Shown piece after piece: positions 13,401-25,756 of a stretch of 64,000 nucleotides of DNA. Source of the stretch: Antedon mediterranea (taxonomy: Eukaryota > Echinodermata > Crinoidea > Comatulida > Antedonidae); assembly GCF_964355755.1 (NCBI RefSeq), contig NC_092678.1:19316922-19380921 (forward strand), given 5' to 3'. The stretch's first letter is position 1. Each line of letters starts with the position of its first letter. Under the pieces are notes generated by a model, which made no database searches, was not told where the DNA came from, and saw only the letters and a program-made list of their open reading frames with translations. Both the position numbers and the translations under genes were made by a program.

Positions 13401-16400
13401 CACCCCTACCCCCCACAAATTCAGCATACTTTTGTTTTCTAGGAGGTGAGATTATACAAGAGGATATACGGTATTTAATTTTATGAATCGATATTGAGGA
13501 AACTAAAGAATAAGGATACAATTTCAGAATTGATGACAATCTCAAGTCCTGTTGGGTGGAATTGCCCACTAATGTGTTGGTTGAACTTATCAAATTTGTA
13601 AATTGATCGTGCTGAACGCACATCCCACAATACACCATCATTTAGAACAAGTTCGTCTGTAGGGTCAAACGTAGCTGAGTTTTTCGTATAGTGATTACTA
13701 AGTTCTGATGAAAATAATGTTAATATCTTTTGGCCCGTCTCGGTATCATAAATCTATTAAAAAGAAATACACAAAATTAAAATTACTATAAATGTAAGAA
13801 TCGAGATTGTGAAATAAAAGCTTTGTAATCAATTACATTCAGCCAATGTGTCATGGACAAATGAAGGATTGCCTCGAAGTGGCTGCACTGACGTGACGTG
13901 ACGCTTAGCATGTGTTGAAAAGTGTAACATCTGAATCCACATGAGCAATGAATTCGGCGCTATAGAAGAACTCAGATACTGTTATTTGTATTGTTATGGC
14001 CAGTCTATTCAGTCTTCATTAGAAGAAAATCGACTAAATAGAAACATCGTCGGTGGGTACAAATCTAGTAATATGTTATTTACATGTGCCGTGTCATCCT
14101 TAGTTCCTATGATCCTGTCTTGGCATAGTTTACTGAACTCTATGTACTGGTCATTGTCAAAGGTATGTGCTATTTCAAACTCTGATCCTATAGTCCACAG
14201 TTTGGATAAAGGCCGGTCCCAGGACGAGCAAGTGAGTAACAGCTTTCCACTCTAAAAAAATAGATTTGAATATGCATTACAGAGAAGTCAAAGGTTAAAT
14301 GAAATATCTTGTATATCATATCAACTAACATTTTACTCAATAATTTATTTTTCTTGTTTTAATCAACCATCTCTATTAGCTTTTTGAGTCACATGGTTTT
14401 CTAATAATTATGCAAAACATTAAGTCAGAGGTTAAATAAATTTGTCTATTAATCTTTAATTTAAATTGTTTTAATCATCCATGTTTCTTATGGCTTTATT
14501 AGTCACATGGTATGTAAATTAATATGCAAATAAGTTATGATGCAACAGGTTGTTGTTATGCTTGACTCAAAGTAAAATTCAAACCTTCACAATTAATAGA
14601 AAAAAAATGCTGTACCTTACTTGGTTGACAATGTACAATGGGCGAGTCCTGACACATATGAGACGATTCTTCCTGTAAGTAACAAATTACCACACCATGG
14701 GATTGCAATGAGTGCAAGCACTATAGAATTGGCTCTCCATACTGCACTTCAAATATATAAAATTAACTTCAATGCGAACATACAATCACTTCACAACACA
14801 ATTCTAATCGAATAAATTTAATTGCATTGATTGTCAGGTGGGAACAGACATTATAATAAAAAAATATTTATTATGTAAATATACTTACATTACCAGTAAC
14901 TATGTTAAATATCTTAATATCTCCTGAATAATTACCAGTATATAAACAGTCCATATCACCCTTAATAAAAAAAAAAGCCAGACAAAAAAATTAATGAATA
15001 TTTATAGAACTTCTGTTTTTATTTATATGTTTAAGCACACAGTGAAGACCAACAAAGTCCCTGCACTAAAGAAGAGACACACTAAGAGAGCTTTCGAAAC
15101 AGTCGATGTGGCAGTGTGTGACTCGCAACCGAGCATGCAATTTCCAGTGCGCATGCAGATACCAGACAACTTCCGTGGACTATTGAACAGGCAGTACGAT
15201 TTGCCGGTGCCTGGAGGGAGGCAACATGGGGGATCGGATCGGGATCTCTATTGACAGTTAAAAAATGTTTTGTTTTTTAAAAAAGATCTACCTTTTTGCC
15301 AAACATACAACATGTAAAACAACCATCTTCTTCTGAATCTTTTAATGTTTGCATAGCACGGAATCTTAAAAACAAAAACACAACAATAAAATGTAATGAT
15401 GATGATAAAAAATGTTGAATTCTTCTTAAAATTTTTCATACCCTTTGCAAAGATTTTTTTTCTATAATGGCTTACAGTACACCTTCCATTTTAATTTAAC
15501 AAATATTTTATAGCAAAATTGAGTGAAGTAATAATATTGGTATATACCTGCTATGTATAAACTGCCTTGTATATCTATCACCATCTACTCCACCATGTCT
15601 TGGAAAGTACTGAAACAAAAATAACAATACTTTTATGTTTTTCTTTATACTTTATTCCCGCACTACAGACCTCTTAATTTCTAAATACATAATTGAATGT
15701 AGTGCTACTTACAGACCGCTTGCTTAGCCTCGATGTGATGTTCAATGGAGCGTGACGTCTAAACCGAGGCTCTGGACATTTATGTGGTCTGTAAAGTAAA
15801 ATTAGAATTAAAAATATTCTCCCGAATAAACTCATGAACATTTTCTAACCATTCAACTTATGAGAATATTCGCTCCATTCTACTCATGAAAATTTTCGCT
15901 CCATTCAACTCATGAAAATATTCGCTCCATTCAACTCATGAAAATATTTGCACCATTGAACTAATGAAAATATTCGCTCCATTCAACTCATGAAAATATT
16001 CGCTCCATTTAACTCATGAAAATATCCTTCATATTCAACTAATGGAGATATTCTCCTCATTCAACTCATGAAAATATTTGCTCCATTCAAGTACGAACCA
16101 TTCATTATCACCTATACTTACTCAAGGAGTGAAAAAGCTGGACAAACTAGCACTGGATTTCTACAGTTGGCGTGCTGTTCTTGAAGATAATTTGAAACGA
16201 TAGAATCCAACGTTGGTCCGGTGCTCATGTGACGTTTTCGTTGTCGTGGAAGGTTAACGGGTACATTGGGCGTTTGTACCTTTTCACGACATATTCGTCG
16301 TTTGGAATTCTAGAAATTACACAGAATTTTGTTATTTTTTTAGTCATTTATTCAATTTTAAATTATTTTATTATTCATTTAGTGCGGTGCCAATTTCTAT

Positions 16401-19400
16401 CACTGTAACTATAACAAAAAAGTTTAATATAGGCACATCAAATCAAATTTCTCAGTACTTTACCTTTGGAGTGTTCAGTGCTGGAGAGAAAAGGATTTTC
16501 TTTGGCTGATTGTTGCTTGGCGTTTGCTTGGACGGTTGAATGTTGGTGCTGGATTGGCTGGACGTTGACGACAAGCTTGTCCGTGATTGGTGAACTTTTT
16601 TAGGTAACATAGGACTTTTTGGAGTTACTGTTCGATGGAGCTGTTAAATAGAAAATTAACAGCAATAGCATATTAAGCCTCGTCTATACTATCAAACTTT
16701 ATGTGACAAAAAAATGTGATGTACCTATATATGGACATGATGTCATATCACTACCATATTTCAGCATATCACTACCATATTTGGGCAAGTACATTACACT
16801 TTTTTTGTCAAACTAGTTTGATTGTGTAGAGACTTGGCAATCGTATTTTATAAATATTTGTTAGAGGAGAGCAATGTTGTTTTTAGTTATAGTAAAACTG
16901 GACAGAACTTACTGGGAATGCTGGCGGTGGGCTGATGGTCCGTGAGGTTGTTTGTTGTGCAGGCAAGCTAGCCTCCTGACTTAGTATGGCAGCAGTCTGT
17001 GTTAAACCTGGAAAATGAATCATTTCATTTATCTGATGTTTTTTTGTAGAACGTAATTTGTATTGCGATCCATGTTTACATATTTAGAGCATAAATGGAT
17101 ACCTGGGTCATGTCTGAACCATATTTTACATTTTTATCAAATCTCAAATTAATTTTTATTCAGCCTTTTGATGGGTTTCAACATTTAAAAAAAAAAAAAA
17201 AGTATTACAACAATGCATCTGATAAATTTATAAATTCTAAACAATTACAAAATTTCTCTAGGCCTAGCTTACCCTGAGATTGAAGGTGAGAATAGATAAG
17301 TTGAAGCAGTTCTTTCTTGTCATATCGAATCCTTGTCTGCTGTACAATGTTCGCCTTATGCAGCCTAGCTATCGTGACATCACTACCAACTGATAGGGAC
17401 TTTCCAGTAACTCTTTCTAAAAATAGCAACATACAAGAATGTTATATCTCTACATGGTTTCAAATTGATATTAGTACTTTTTACAGAATAGCGGTTTAAA
17501 CCGATTAAATCTTACCAATTAGTTCTGACGCATACTTGCAAAACTGAAGGTGTTCTGAACGTTTCTCATGCAAAACAGGCTCCCTCATAAGGGCTGCAAA
17601 AATCAATATAATATTGAATATATTTCTTTACTTCTTTATATTAATTATCGTCTTTTAAGCCGATATTCCACAAGCCAAATTTGTTCGCGCAAATTCAATG
17701 TTTTGCTGAAAGAAAAATTGCGCTACCCTTACCACTACAAGAGCAAATGGCTATGATTTCATGTTCATTGCTTGTTTGCTGAGCTTTTCGATTCGCATGA
17801 GTGCTCCTGAATACATCATACCTAATTTCCTAAGCTCTGATTGGTTGCGCAACTTTTCACTTCACAAAAAGTAGAAACAATTCGAACTACCAATTACACT
17901 GAAGCAAAAAACTCAACGAACTAGAATTTGTCACAGAGAGGGCTTTGGAAGATAGATGCGTATACGTTGACGCTTTCGTTTTGCATGAAAAAGATTTGAC
18001 TAGTGGAAAATAAAAATTGAAAATTCCTAGGAAATAATCATTGTTTTAAACACCTACACAACTATATTAATGGGACACTGTTTTGGGGTTAAAGGTTAAC
18101 AGTGGTTCTACAGTGTTTACTTGTATTTGTATTTTGTATTAATATTTGTAAGAAGACGCATTATAAAAACTTACATTGTAATTGGCCAGCAGAGAAGAGT
18201 GGAAGTTTGCTGATAATCTGTCGTACAGTATCGCTACGTGCAAGCCCGCATAATGCTCGACATGCAAGCGCACGTATGCCGTCAGCATCTGTGATTGGTC
18301 CTTTCGCCATTAATAATGAAAGTAGTGTCTAAAAAAAAAGTGAGCAATTTATTGTTAAAATAGTGTTTAAAACACATCATGCTTGGCTCAGAAGGTCAGG
18401 GTTCATAACCTTCCAGATTTTTATTTTTCTCAAGATGTTTTACACACGAGAGGAAGATATGAAGAAAAAAACAGAGAGAAGGAACAAAAATATGTGTTCA
18501 AATTTACTTTAATTCCATTGTTTGTCCTAACACAATCCCAAAGCTTGGCCATGTAATTGTTACTACTGCTGCCTGTGCTCTCTTTCACCTTCCGAGGACC
18601 ACCGACAAACTTCCCAAAAGAACTCCCAAGCTGAAAAACAAGAACACAAATCAATATAATAATTTTACAAATCAAATTAGTAATTATTATAATTGGTGGT
18701 CCCAAAGACTTAAGACTTTGTTTATGTAGAGCATCTTGTGTATGTTTGTCTTGTGAACTGATTGCCACCTTTAAGGAGGATAGTGAATTAATTTGCTTAT
18801 GGTTATCCTTTGCAATTTGCATCAAAATATAAAAACAAAACAATAAGCCTTGTAAGCCCAGAGAGGAGATAGGCACCACTGAGAGATGGCCTATGGCTTA
18901 TGGCTATGTATCGTATCATGATGAGTACAACTACTAACTCCCTAATATTGAAGGACTTGGTGCACCGTCATCTCATCTACTATGCCCCTACAACCCTCTA
19001 GGGCATGAGACAACAAAACCTAGAAGCCTTATAAATACCACAATATTCATCTGTAAATATTTAAAAGATTTATTTTTAATTACGTATCAAGCCTTAAATT
19101 CTACATAGCTCATTTGATTACAACTACCTTTCTACCAGTGCACGGACAAAGGTACGCTAACTTAATAATATTTTGTTTACTTACTCGTTTGTCTGGTCCG
19201 CAAACACAATTAATGATGACTTGAAGAGCTGCCTTCTGAGCTTCTGTGTCGCTAATGATCTCTCCATCTGCTATGCCAATCACGATGCTAAACAAAGGAG
19301 CACAATATTAAACATCTCTCCAATCAAGACTTGATAAAAAATGACTGGCGGTATGGAACCCATAAACTCTGACCTACATGGCATCACTGGAAAAAATGTA

Positions 19401-22400
19401 TACAACTTACTTGACACCAACTGTGGTTGAATTCTCTGGTAAGTCAACCTGTTTACAAAGTTCCTGATGTCCAGTTGAAGTGACCGATGCAACACCGAGT
19501 ATGTCCATCGCAGCTTTAACTAGTTCACCTCTACAATAATAAACAAACTGATATTCTAAAAATCCCTTTCGTTCTGGTTTTAAATAATCGTAAATAGTTT
19601 TTTTTTTATTACATTAGATCCACTCCACTATTCAGGGAACTACTTTCTTATGTGAAAATAATAATAAAATATTTTGACACTACGGACAAGAAAACACCCC
19701 TATTAAAGGGACACTTTGTCAGGTCCTTAAGGTGTCCCCTTAATAGGGGGTTTCACTGATTTTCCAGCTTTTTCTTAATCTTTCCTGTTTCATGTAAAAA
19801 CTCCTTTGAGACACTCCTATCAGGAGAAACCTTACTTTGATGTGTCCCATAGTTGTCCCCTTAATAGAGGCCTTATTCTATTTTGATGTTACAAGATAGC
19901 ATACCTGGCACTGTATTTCTTCCACTCACAGGACAGCGCTACAACCTGTAACAGTAAATGTATTCCTTGCAGGCGTTGTAGCTCACATATTGGGTTCCAT
20001 TTACGACGAGAAGATTGCTCCAATAACAGATTGAGATTCTCAAGGGTTGTCTCTGGTGACAAGGTCAAAGGCTAAAAAACAAGGTCAAAGGTTAAAGCAA
20101 AGTCAAAGGCTAAAAAACAAGGACAAAGGTCGCAAAGGACAAACGCATTTTTGTATTTGTTAATTGGAATTCTAAAACAAGATTCTTCAAAAATTATCGA
20201 TTAATGCATAATCTATTATAAAAATACAATCATTTTATTATTTATTCAACAATATTTAATGTTTAATTTTAAGTTCCATCCATTGGAACTGATCATTAGG
20301 GACCCTCACAAAAATACAATATGACAAGACATAAACATGTAACAATAAAAATAGAATTTAAATAAAATCATTCTTTTAACATACCTTATATGGTGGAATT
20401 GAATCGATCTGAGCAGTTTCTTGACTGAACCTTGTAGATGCACGCTTCAGTGAGTCGACACGTAGTGCAAGGTGTGCCTCGAAGTACCGTTTAAGCGCCA
20501 AACAGGTGTGTTTTACCGTTTGATAATTGGCAAACAATTCATCATCGTTTAGCAACATTCCCTGATCATCAAGGTTTAAAATATCAAGGGTGGTAATCTA
20601 AAATAAATTAAACAAAATTATTATTAGGCTGCCAGGGGAAGAGCAGGGTTGTACCAGGACCAGAGCAGGATTGTACCAGGGCCAGATCAGGGTTGTACCA
20701 GGGCCAGAGCAGGATTGTACCAGGACCAGAGCAGGGTTGTACCAGGACCAGAGCAGGATTGTACCAAGACCAGAGCCAGGTTGTACCAGGACCAGAGCAG
20801 GGTTGTACCAGGACCAGAACATGGCTGTACCAGGCCAGAGCATGGTTGTATCAGGCAGGGCAAAAGCAGGATTGTACCCGGGCCAGAGCAGGGTTGTACC
20901 AGTACCCGAGCAAGATTGTACCAAGACCACACAAGGGTTATACTAGGATCAGAAAAGGGGTGTATTAGGGCCTGACCAGGGTTATAATAGAATCAGACCA
21001 TGGATTACCAGGGCCAGAACAGAGGTCTACCATTGCCAGGCTATTGCTATACCAGTGCTGTACTCGGGGTAGTCTGGGCTCCAGACGGAGTTTTTTCTTA
21101 AAATTAGTAAAAATATAAATATTTTTGCACATATGGCGTTTCATACGTGTATTACTTGAGTTTGGATACTCCGTCTGGGGAAACACGCAAAAGTCACGTG
21201 GTTTGACACCAAGAATTCTTGGTGCATAGATTATCCGGTTGACTAGTTTCAGCTGCATGCGATTGGCTACTCACTCGTACAACATTTTAATATTCATATT
21301 TCAGAATTTCAAAGACTCAACAACTAAGATGGTACGCATGCGCTATGTTACGTTTAGACAATGTGTACTTGGGTACAGGATTTTATAGGGATCATTTAAT
21401 ATTACGCGGAGATAATTTGATTTAATTCCCACCCAGACCCTGTCCTGTTCTGTGACTGTGTAGTGGTGTAGCCCTATGTTGTGGTGTGAATCCTGTTGTG
21501 TGCCGGTGGTGGTATTATGTAGGCCTACCTTATTGGCGTTTAATTTGGCAGGTCATACGTGCGAGTTGTGTAGGACCTACGAAGGAGACCTAAGGACTAA
21601 ACAATTAATAAACAAAACAACTTGGCAACACGATTTCATATTTCAACAGCCTCGATCGTACATTCAGCACTGTACGTAGGCCTACTCGATCTTTTTCATT
21701 TTGAAACAAAATGATCATTGGTTGATTCGAAATCCATATTTACATACCGCCCGCCCCATATAGCCAAATACGGTATGATAACCTACGTCATTCTTATCGG
21801 ATGTTTGCGGTCTGCAAATCGATTTCTATACGTGTTTCACAAGTCTGTATTTCCAGACAAAAATCGCGGTCGAAATAAAAACAAATAAATAAAATAAAAA
21901 AAACAATACAGACTTGGGGCAAGTCTGTACTCGGGGGTTAACCAGTGCTGTTATAAAACAATACAAATTGCTTTTACTTGTTAGTTTAAAGAATATACCC
22001 GAATTTTTTAATATTTTGTTTTATTGTTGGTTGGATGGTATCTAAAAAAAAACACCAAAAATAAGGCGAATTCCTTCGGGACTTACTGTGTTGAATAATT
22101 TCCTCAACCCGTCCTTCTCGTCAAACAGGTCGAGAACAGCGCGAAAATTGAAGCTCAGCATGAAGAAAATAGTTGCATGGCAACGGCCGGACTCGTGCGA
22201 ACATTCCAACAACCATAATCCATAGCTAAAAAACATAAATATGTATTACTTATTACTGCAAAACAATAAATCACTGAAACAAAATTATGCACAAGATTAG
22301 GAATCAAGTGGAATCAATTATATCGATCAATTAGATAAGTGCTTGTTTAAAATTTGTACATTTTAAAAAACAAATAATAAATGCAATTAAAAAAAAAATA

Positions 22401-25400
22401 GGGTTATTTTAAATAGTTTAAGAGACGTTTTTACCTTATAAGGTCAGAAAACACCGGGCTAGGTAGGAGGCATATACGTTCCATGGCGTCTGTGTTGTAT
22501 GCGAGGTAATAGATACACATCGCGACTCCTGTTGCAGCTACTGACGGGCGTGGAACGTTCAGAAGACACTGCACGCCCCCACGTTCTACAAACTCGGATG
22601 CAAACTTTTTGTGGCAAAGGAGAGATGCTAAATACTGGAAATAAAGGATAAAATTTATAACGAAAACAGGAACTAAATACAATGATAACTTTCGCTGAAG
22701 AATAATTAATGTGAGAGAAATATGGCGTAATGGTAAGGAATAATTTAGCGTGTGAGGGATTAGTTCGAGACCCAGGCAAGATACTAATACTATCATTTTT
22801 TTGTCCATTGCCGTCTATTTTGTGTACTCGCATTGCTTTGTCCTTCAGATGGGACATAAAGTTGTTGGTCCTGTGTACATACAAAGTACATTTGTACAAT
22901 ATACAACATTTCGAGTATGAGATTATTTCCAGGTGTACAAATATTAATTTCCAATGGTATACGCAGCACTGCGACTAGTGTGGGTTCGTAGAGGGCGTAA
23001 TCGAAATTTCTTGAATTGATTAAAAAAATAATATATTACCTTTAAACCTTCTAATGTAAGACGAACATCTTTTGTTTTCTCAATATTCAGATAGTGGAAC
23101 AAGATAGATAATATGTCATTTTCCAAAGTAACACCAAGTAACTATTAAACACAAAAAAAAAAGATTAATTTTAAAATTCTATTTTGACAAACCAAAATTT
23201 ATAACTGACCTGACTGACAGTTTCAGTGCCCATTTCACAAGCACTTTCTTCAGAGTGACGACTATCTTGTTAAGCAAAACGCTCACCGTTAGATGAATAG
23301 AGTACATGAGTAGAGTACAGAGTACGAGTAGAGTACAGAGTACATGAGTAGAGTACAGAATGAAAAACGTTATACACACACCTCTTGGTATTCACCTAAA
23401 GGTGTCAAGTATTGTAATATAAATCGTTGCTGCATCACGGGAGTAAGCGGCCAAATATAATGCGATCCTATCACGTACGTCGATGCCTCTGCCCAACTAC
23501 TATTACTACACTCGTTGTCAACGCCAAAGCAATCGGCTATCTCATCGATGCTTAATCGTCTGGTCCGTGCTTTGATAAGGTCATTGTTTGTTTTTTTATC
23601 ATCCACACTATCGTTTGTTTCCATTTTTTCAGATGCTACTTTACCAGTGTCATCGCTGGTATCTTCTGCAATCGAGTTCAAATGCTTAAATGCTAGTTTG
23701 TTTGGAGACGATTCGTTATCGTGACGAAGAGTTTGCAACCTACTTAGCATCAACTGTATCTGTGAACGAAAATATTTTAAAAGAGGGAGTGGTTACAGGT
23801 ACCCTTTACTTGTCTTGAAACGCACAATGGATAGGAATGATACTGCACAAACACTTTCAAATTCAGTTGAGGAGTAACAGGTACTTTTCCGATTTATTTT
23901 AAAAAAATACTTGCCATTTCAGCATTTTCCTCTTTGAAATTCCCTGCCAGATCTGTGTCTTCCATGGCTGCGGCCAAGAAGCCAGTTGCATACGACCTCA
24001 ACGGTTCATCTGCATCACGTGCCCAACGAAGAAATGTAGGAACCAAGTTATCCTGCAAATAAAAAAATAAGACAAAACAATTACATAAACAGAACTACAC
24101 TAATAAAAGCATGAAGATAGGAAGGCCTTAATCTCATAACACGGCAGACCCAAAATAGCACAATCAGTGGAAGAATAGAAAACTCTGGCAATCTCTATGA
24201 AATGGCCATCCAGAAAAACAAGATTGGTTATGTCAGTGAGTGGCCGAGCGGTTAAGATAGTGAAACCGTAATTACTTAACCTTAACATCGGCAATAGTTC
24301 GAGGCTCACTCGCTCCATTGTTCTGGTGGTAGAACAAGTCTTCTTGGATAAGGACTATAAACCGTAGGTCCAGTTTACATATCCATCTCATGTGTACTTT
24401 AAAGAACCTAGTACATCTTTCGAGATGAGTAGGGGGTTACCCCGGAGTATTTGTACACACACAATCACTGTCACATACAGCCACTGATCATAACTTGGCC
24501 CTCTGGGACAACAGTCCTTGACTGAAGAGGCTACAAAAAAAATGCTATTTACATTCAGAAACCAGAAAGAAGGTAGATTTTATCATGGAGGAACCTCCAT
24601 GATTTTATATACTTACAGTTTCATGAAAAATGATTGATGTTTCCAATCCTGGCATTATGTCAAGAAGTAGCCGACACGCAACAACATTTAAATCCTTGTC
24701 TTGTGATTGGATGTAGGACTTCACAAGCTTTAGTATAGATAATAAAAATTTAATTTTTTTTACATTAAATAAATTAATTTCATGATGATAAAAAAAAAAT
24801 AAAACTGATAATGGTTTTTTTTAAATATTATTATTATGCTTTAATGTAGGCTGTGGTCATTAGTTTCTTATCCTTGTCTACACTATTAAATGTGAAAAAA
24901 ACATGACGATGTCATATCACTACCATATTTGGACATATCGCCACCATATTTTGACATATCGCCATCATATTTGGGCACATCTTACAAACCTTATCCATGA
25001 AGGTATCATTTTCAAAAATGACTTTAAGCAGATGTCCAAGACTACAGTCCCGGTCAACACGGGCTGGATGGCGGTCATCAAACGGGTCTGGATCTTGCTT
25101 CATATAATTGTCCACTTCAATTTCTATCATCTCGCACATTCTAAAAATTAATAATATCAGATTGAGAGATATATTAAATATAAATGTTTTTTTTTTTTTA
25201 AAGTATCCTGTAATCATAATATGGTACTTCGCCCCAACTATTCAAACAAATGTGTCCACAAATTACCCCACAAAAATGAACCAAAACAAACTCCAGGCTT
25301 AATCCAAAAAACATTTAACCACGGTGAGTGGACGTGAATTCTTATGGCACTCATCAATCTTAAATGTTGTCCACATATTAATATTATTGCTGTAATTCAT

Positions 25401-25756
25401 TCTTCGGACTGTGTAGTTCATTTGGGGTAATTAGCCAGACAGAAACAAATATAGCAGCCCCTGAGCAATGACCGAAGGGAAAAAAAAGGCATTAAAATAT
25501 GGTCAAAACTGGCTTAAAACACCCAAGGCCTCCTGAGTTGGAGGGCCACTTAGGGTTCCTAAACCAGGGCCTCATGTCTCTATGTTATGCCACTGTGCTC
25601 TTTACAGCTGCTAGCAGTGTAGACATACTTTGTAAGTGATTCAATCTCAGCTGCTGTAGACCCTTGTCTCTGTTGCCATTCATCCATCAGAGACAGAAAT
25701 TTGGCCTTTACGCTTTTCCTTTCTTCGTCTGCCTCATCCATTTGTTTACGGAACAT
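7446..25756 (-). CDS. DCAF1: DCAF1 (VPRBP), CRL4 substrate receptor, 32 coding exons
   Basis: Minus-strand exons: 25756-25629, 25140-24990, 24727-24617, 24052-23915, 23759-23382, 23141-23040, 22634-22435, 22225-22087, 20597-20385, 20071-19905, 19530-19411, 19287-19185, 18630-18508, 18328-18175, 17593-17516, 17416-17273, 17007-16913, 16640-16464, 16309-16122, 15788-15713, 15609-15548, 15364-15292, 14960-14889, 14672-14616, 14251-14084, 13753-13520, 12906-12813, 12305-12198, 11470-11397, 8896-8795, 8400-8199, 7501-7446. They sum to 4287 nt (1428 aa; human 1507) with consistent phases. Exon 2 has [14 protein letters not shown]; exons 5-9 carry the armadillo-like region ([13 protein letters not shown]). 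LisH is in exons 16-17. The WD40 part contains both DDB1-contacting WDxR motifs (LWDVR in exon 26, WDLR in exon 27). Exons 30-32 form the acidic tail. The family acts as substrate receptor for CUL4-DDB1 and the EDD ligase. Intron 4 is GC-AG. The start is the first ATG of exon 1, less certain than the rest. Confidence 0.96.
7825..7918. repeat. Partial duplicate of the DCAF1 exon 31 3' boundary
   Basis: This stretch of DCAF1 intron 31 matches 8126-8214, which covers the end of exon 31 (CCATATTCTGG) and the following intron. Shared words include CAATAGTAC, a GGGAGA/AGGAGA segment, AATAATGC and CCATATTCTGG. The copy keeps about 15 nt of exon and a decayed donor (GGCTGCC in place of GGTTACC on the plus strand), so it is probably not used. 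Confidence 0.7.
8456..8573. mobile_element. MITE copy in DCAF1 intron 30
   Basis: About 118 bp with terminal repeats AGCTCTATCTACATTATCAA and, inverted, GATAGAGTAGACAGAGCT. The core GATATGACATCATCGTGTCC matches the 7164-7305 copy. Confidence 0.85.
9055..9201. mobile_element. MITE copy in DCAF1 intron 29
   Basis: Contains ATCAAACTTTATGTG at the left and CAAACTAGTTTGATAGTGTA plus CACAGAGCTT at the right, with the GTGATGT and GACATGATGATGTCATA core. The outer part of the left terminal repeat is lost. Confidence 0.75.
9530..10445. repeat. GGTCCGG / GGCCAAAA repeat clusters flanking an AT-rich core
   Basis: Two clusters (about 9538-9630 and 10255-10445) are built of short units combining GGTCCGG or CCGGACC with TTTTGGC or GCCAAAA, on both strands. 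A similar GTAGGCGGAGC word lies outside each (near 9474 and 10487). This looks like a foldback-type or minisatellite-tipped element in DCAF1 intron 29. The open frames across it are not genes. Confidence 0.65.
11590..11752 (-). repeat. Dispersed repeat, copy 2 of 3
   Basis: Same family as 3848-4008, in DCAF1 intron 28: CAATGCTGTGGGTATCAGTG, then GGAGATA, AAGCTAAATCAAAAC, and a closing CACTAGCTCTTCATCGGTGC. Confidence 0.7.
11815..11962 (-). repeat. Dispersed repeat, copy 3 of 3
   Basis: Third copy of the same family, separated from copy 2 by a short TA-rich stretch, in the same orientation. The two may be a tandem duplication or two insertions in one hot spot. Confidence 0.7.
13008..13197 (-). 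mobile_element. tRNA-like sequence inside a 43-bp inverted repeat
   Basis: The arms 13008-13050 and 13155-13197 are 43 bp each and differ at one position as inverted repeats. Between and partly within them, the minus strand carries a tRNA-like promoter: an A-box-like CTGGTCTAGAGG and a B box GGGTTCGAGTCCCACC. A plain tRNA-derived SINE would not have terminal inverted repeats. It may be a tRNA-like core captured in a foldback element. It sits in the DCAF1 intron between exons 26 and 27. Confidence 0.75.
15840..16090. repeat. 26-bp tandem repeat in DCAF1 intron 19
   Basis: About nine copies of a unit near 26 bp, ATTCAACTCATGAAAATATT plus CGCTCC, with point differences. It starts about 50 bp above exon 20 (15788) and ends about 30 bp below the donor of exon 19 (16122), so it fills almost the whole intron. 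Confidence 0.85.
16678..16831. mobile_element. MITE copy in DCAF1 intron 17
   Basis: Left CGTCTATACTATCAAACTTT, right CAAACTAGTTTGATTGTGTA. The internal motif CACTACCATATTT is repeated, making this copy longer than the 8456-8573 copy. Confidence 0.8.
20637..21060. repeat. 22-bp minisatellite in DCAF1 intron 8
   Basis: About 14 good copies of GTACCAGGACCAGAGCAGGGTT-like units (20637-20945), followed by decayed units to about 21060. Because 22 is not a multiple of 3 and stops are rare, five overlapping open frames appear on both strands; none is supported as a gene. Confidence 0.9.
21061..22030. other. DCAF1 intron 8, non-coding remainder
   Basis: No exon is seen. An inverted pair, CCAGACGGAGT (about 21081) and ACTCCGTCTGG (about 21167), and two separated copies of CAAGTCTGTA (near 21839 and 21919) suggest remains of a DNA transposon. 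AGGCCT words occur near 21522 and 21677. Confidence 0.45.
22705..22885 (+). mobile_element. tRNA-derived SINE in DCAF1 intron 6
   Basis: An A-box-like TATGGCGTAATGGTAAG and a B-box-like TTAGTTCGAGACCCAG lie about 35 bp apart. A body with GATGGGACATAAAGTTGTTG, then GTCCTGTGTACAT, follows. The same body motif, diverged, is in 24232-24540, which supports a SINE head plus conserved central domain. Confidence 0.65.
24232..24540 (+). mobile_element. tRNA-derived SINE in DCAF1 intron 3
   Basis: The head is tRNA-Ser/Leu-like: GTGGCCGAGCGGTTAAG for the A box and ATAGTTCGAGGCTCA for a weak B box. The body contains GGATAAGGACTATAAACCGT, then AGGTCCAGTTTACAT, which parallels the body of the SINE at 22705. 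An ACATCTTTCGAGATGAGTAG segment follows. The long tRNA-like arm suggests a class II tRNA source. Confidence 0.65.
24869..24982. mobile_element. MITE copy, right end lost, in DCAF1 intron 2
   Basis: Begins CCTTGTCTACACTATTAAAT and contains three successive ATATCNCCANCATATTTNG units. It stops within 10 bp of the DCAF1 exon 2 donor (24989), so the right half seems replaced or deleted. Confidence 0.7.

Noticed and set aside
14994-15254. Plus-strand frame of 86 codons ([20 protein letters not shown])
   Set aside because: It lies in DCAF1 intron 22 and has no splice signals or recognisable domain; possibly repeat debris.
20598-20975. Five overlapping frames on both strands encoding [17 protein letters not shown]-like repeats
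   Set aside because: They arise from a 22-bp minisatellite, whose length makes every frame read the same repeat; it lies inside DCAF1 intron 8.
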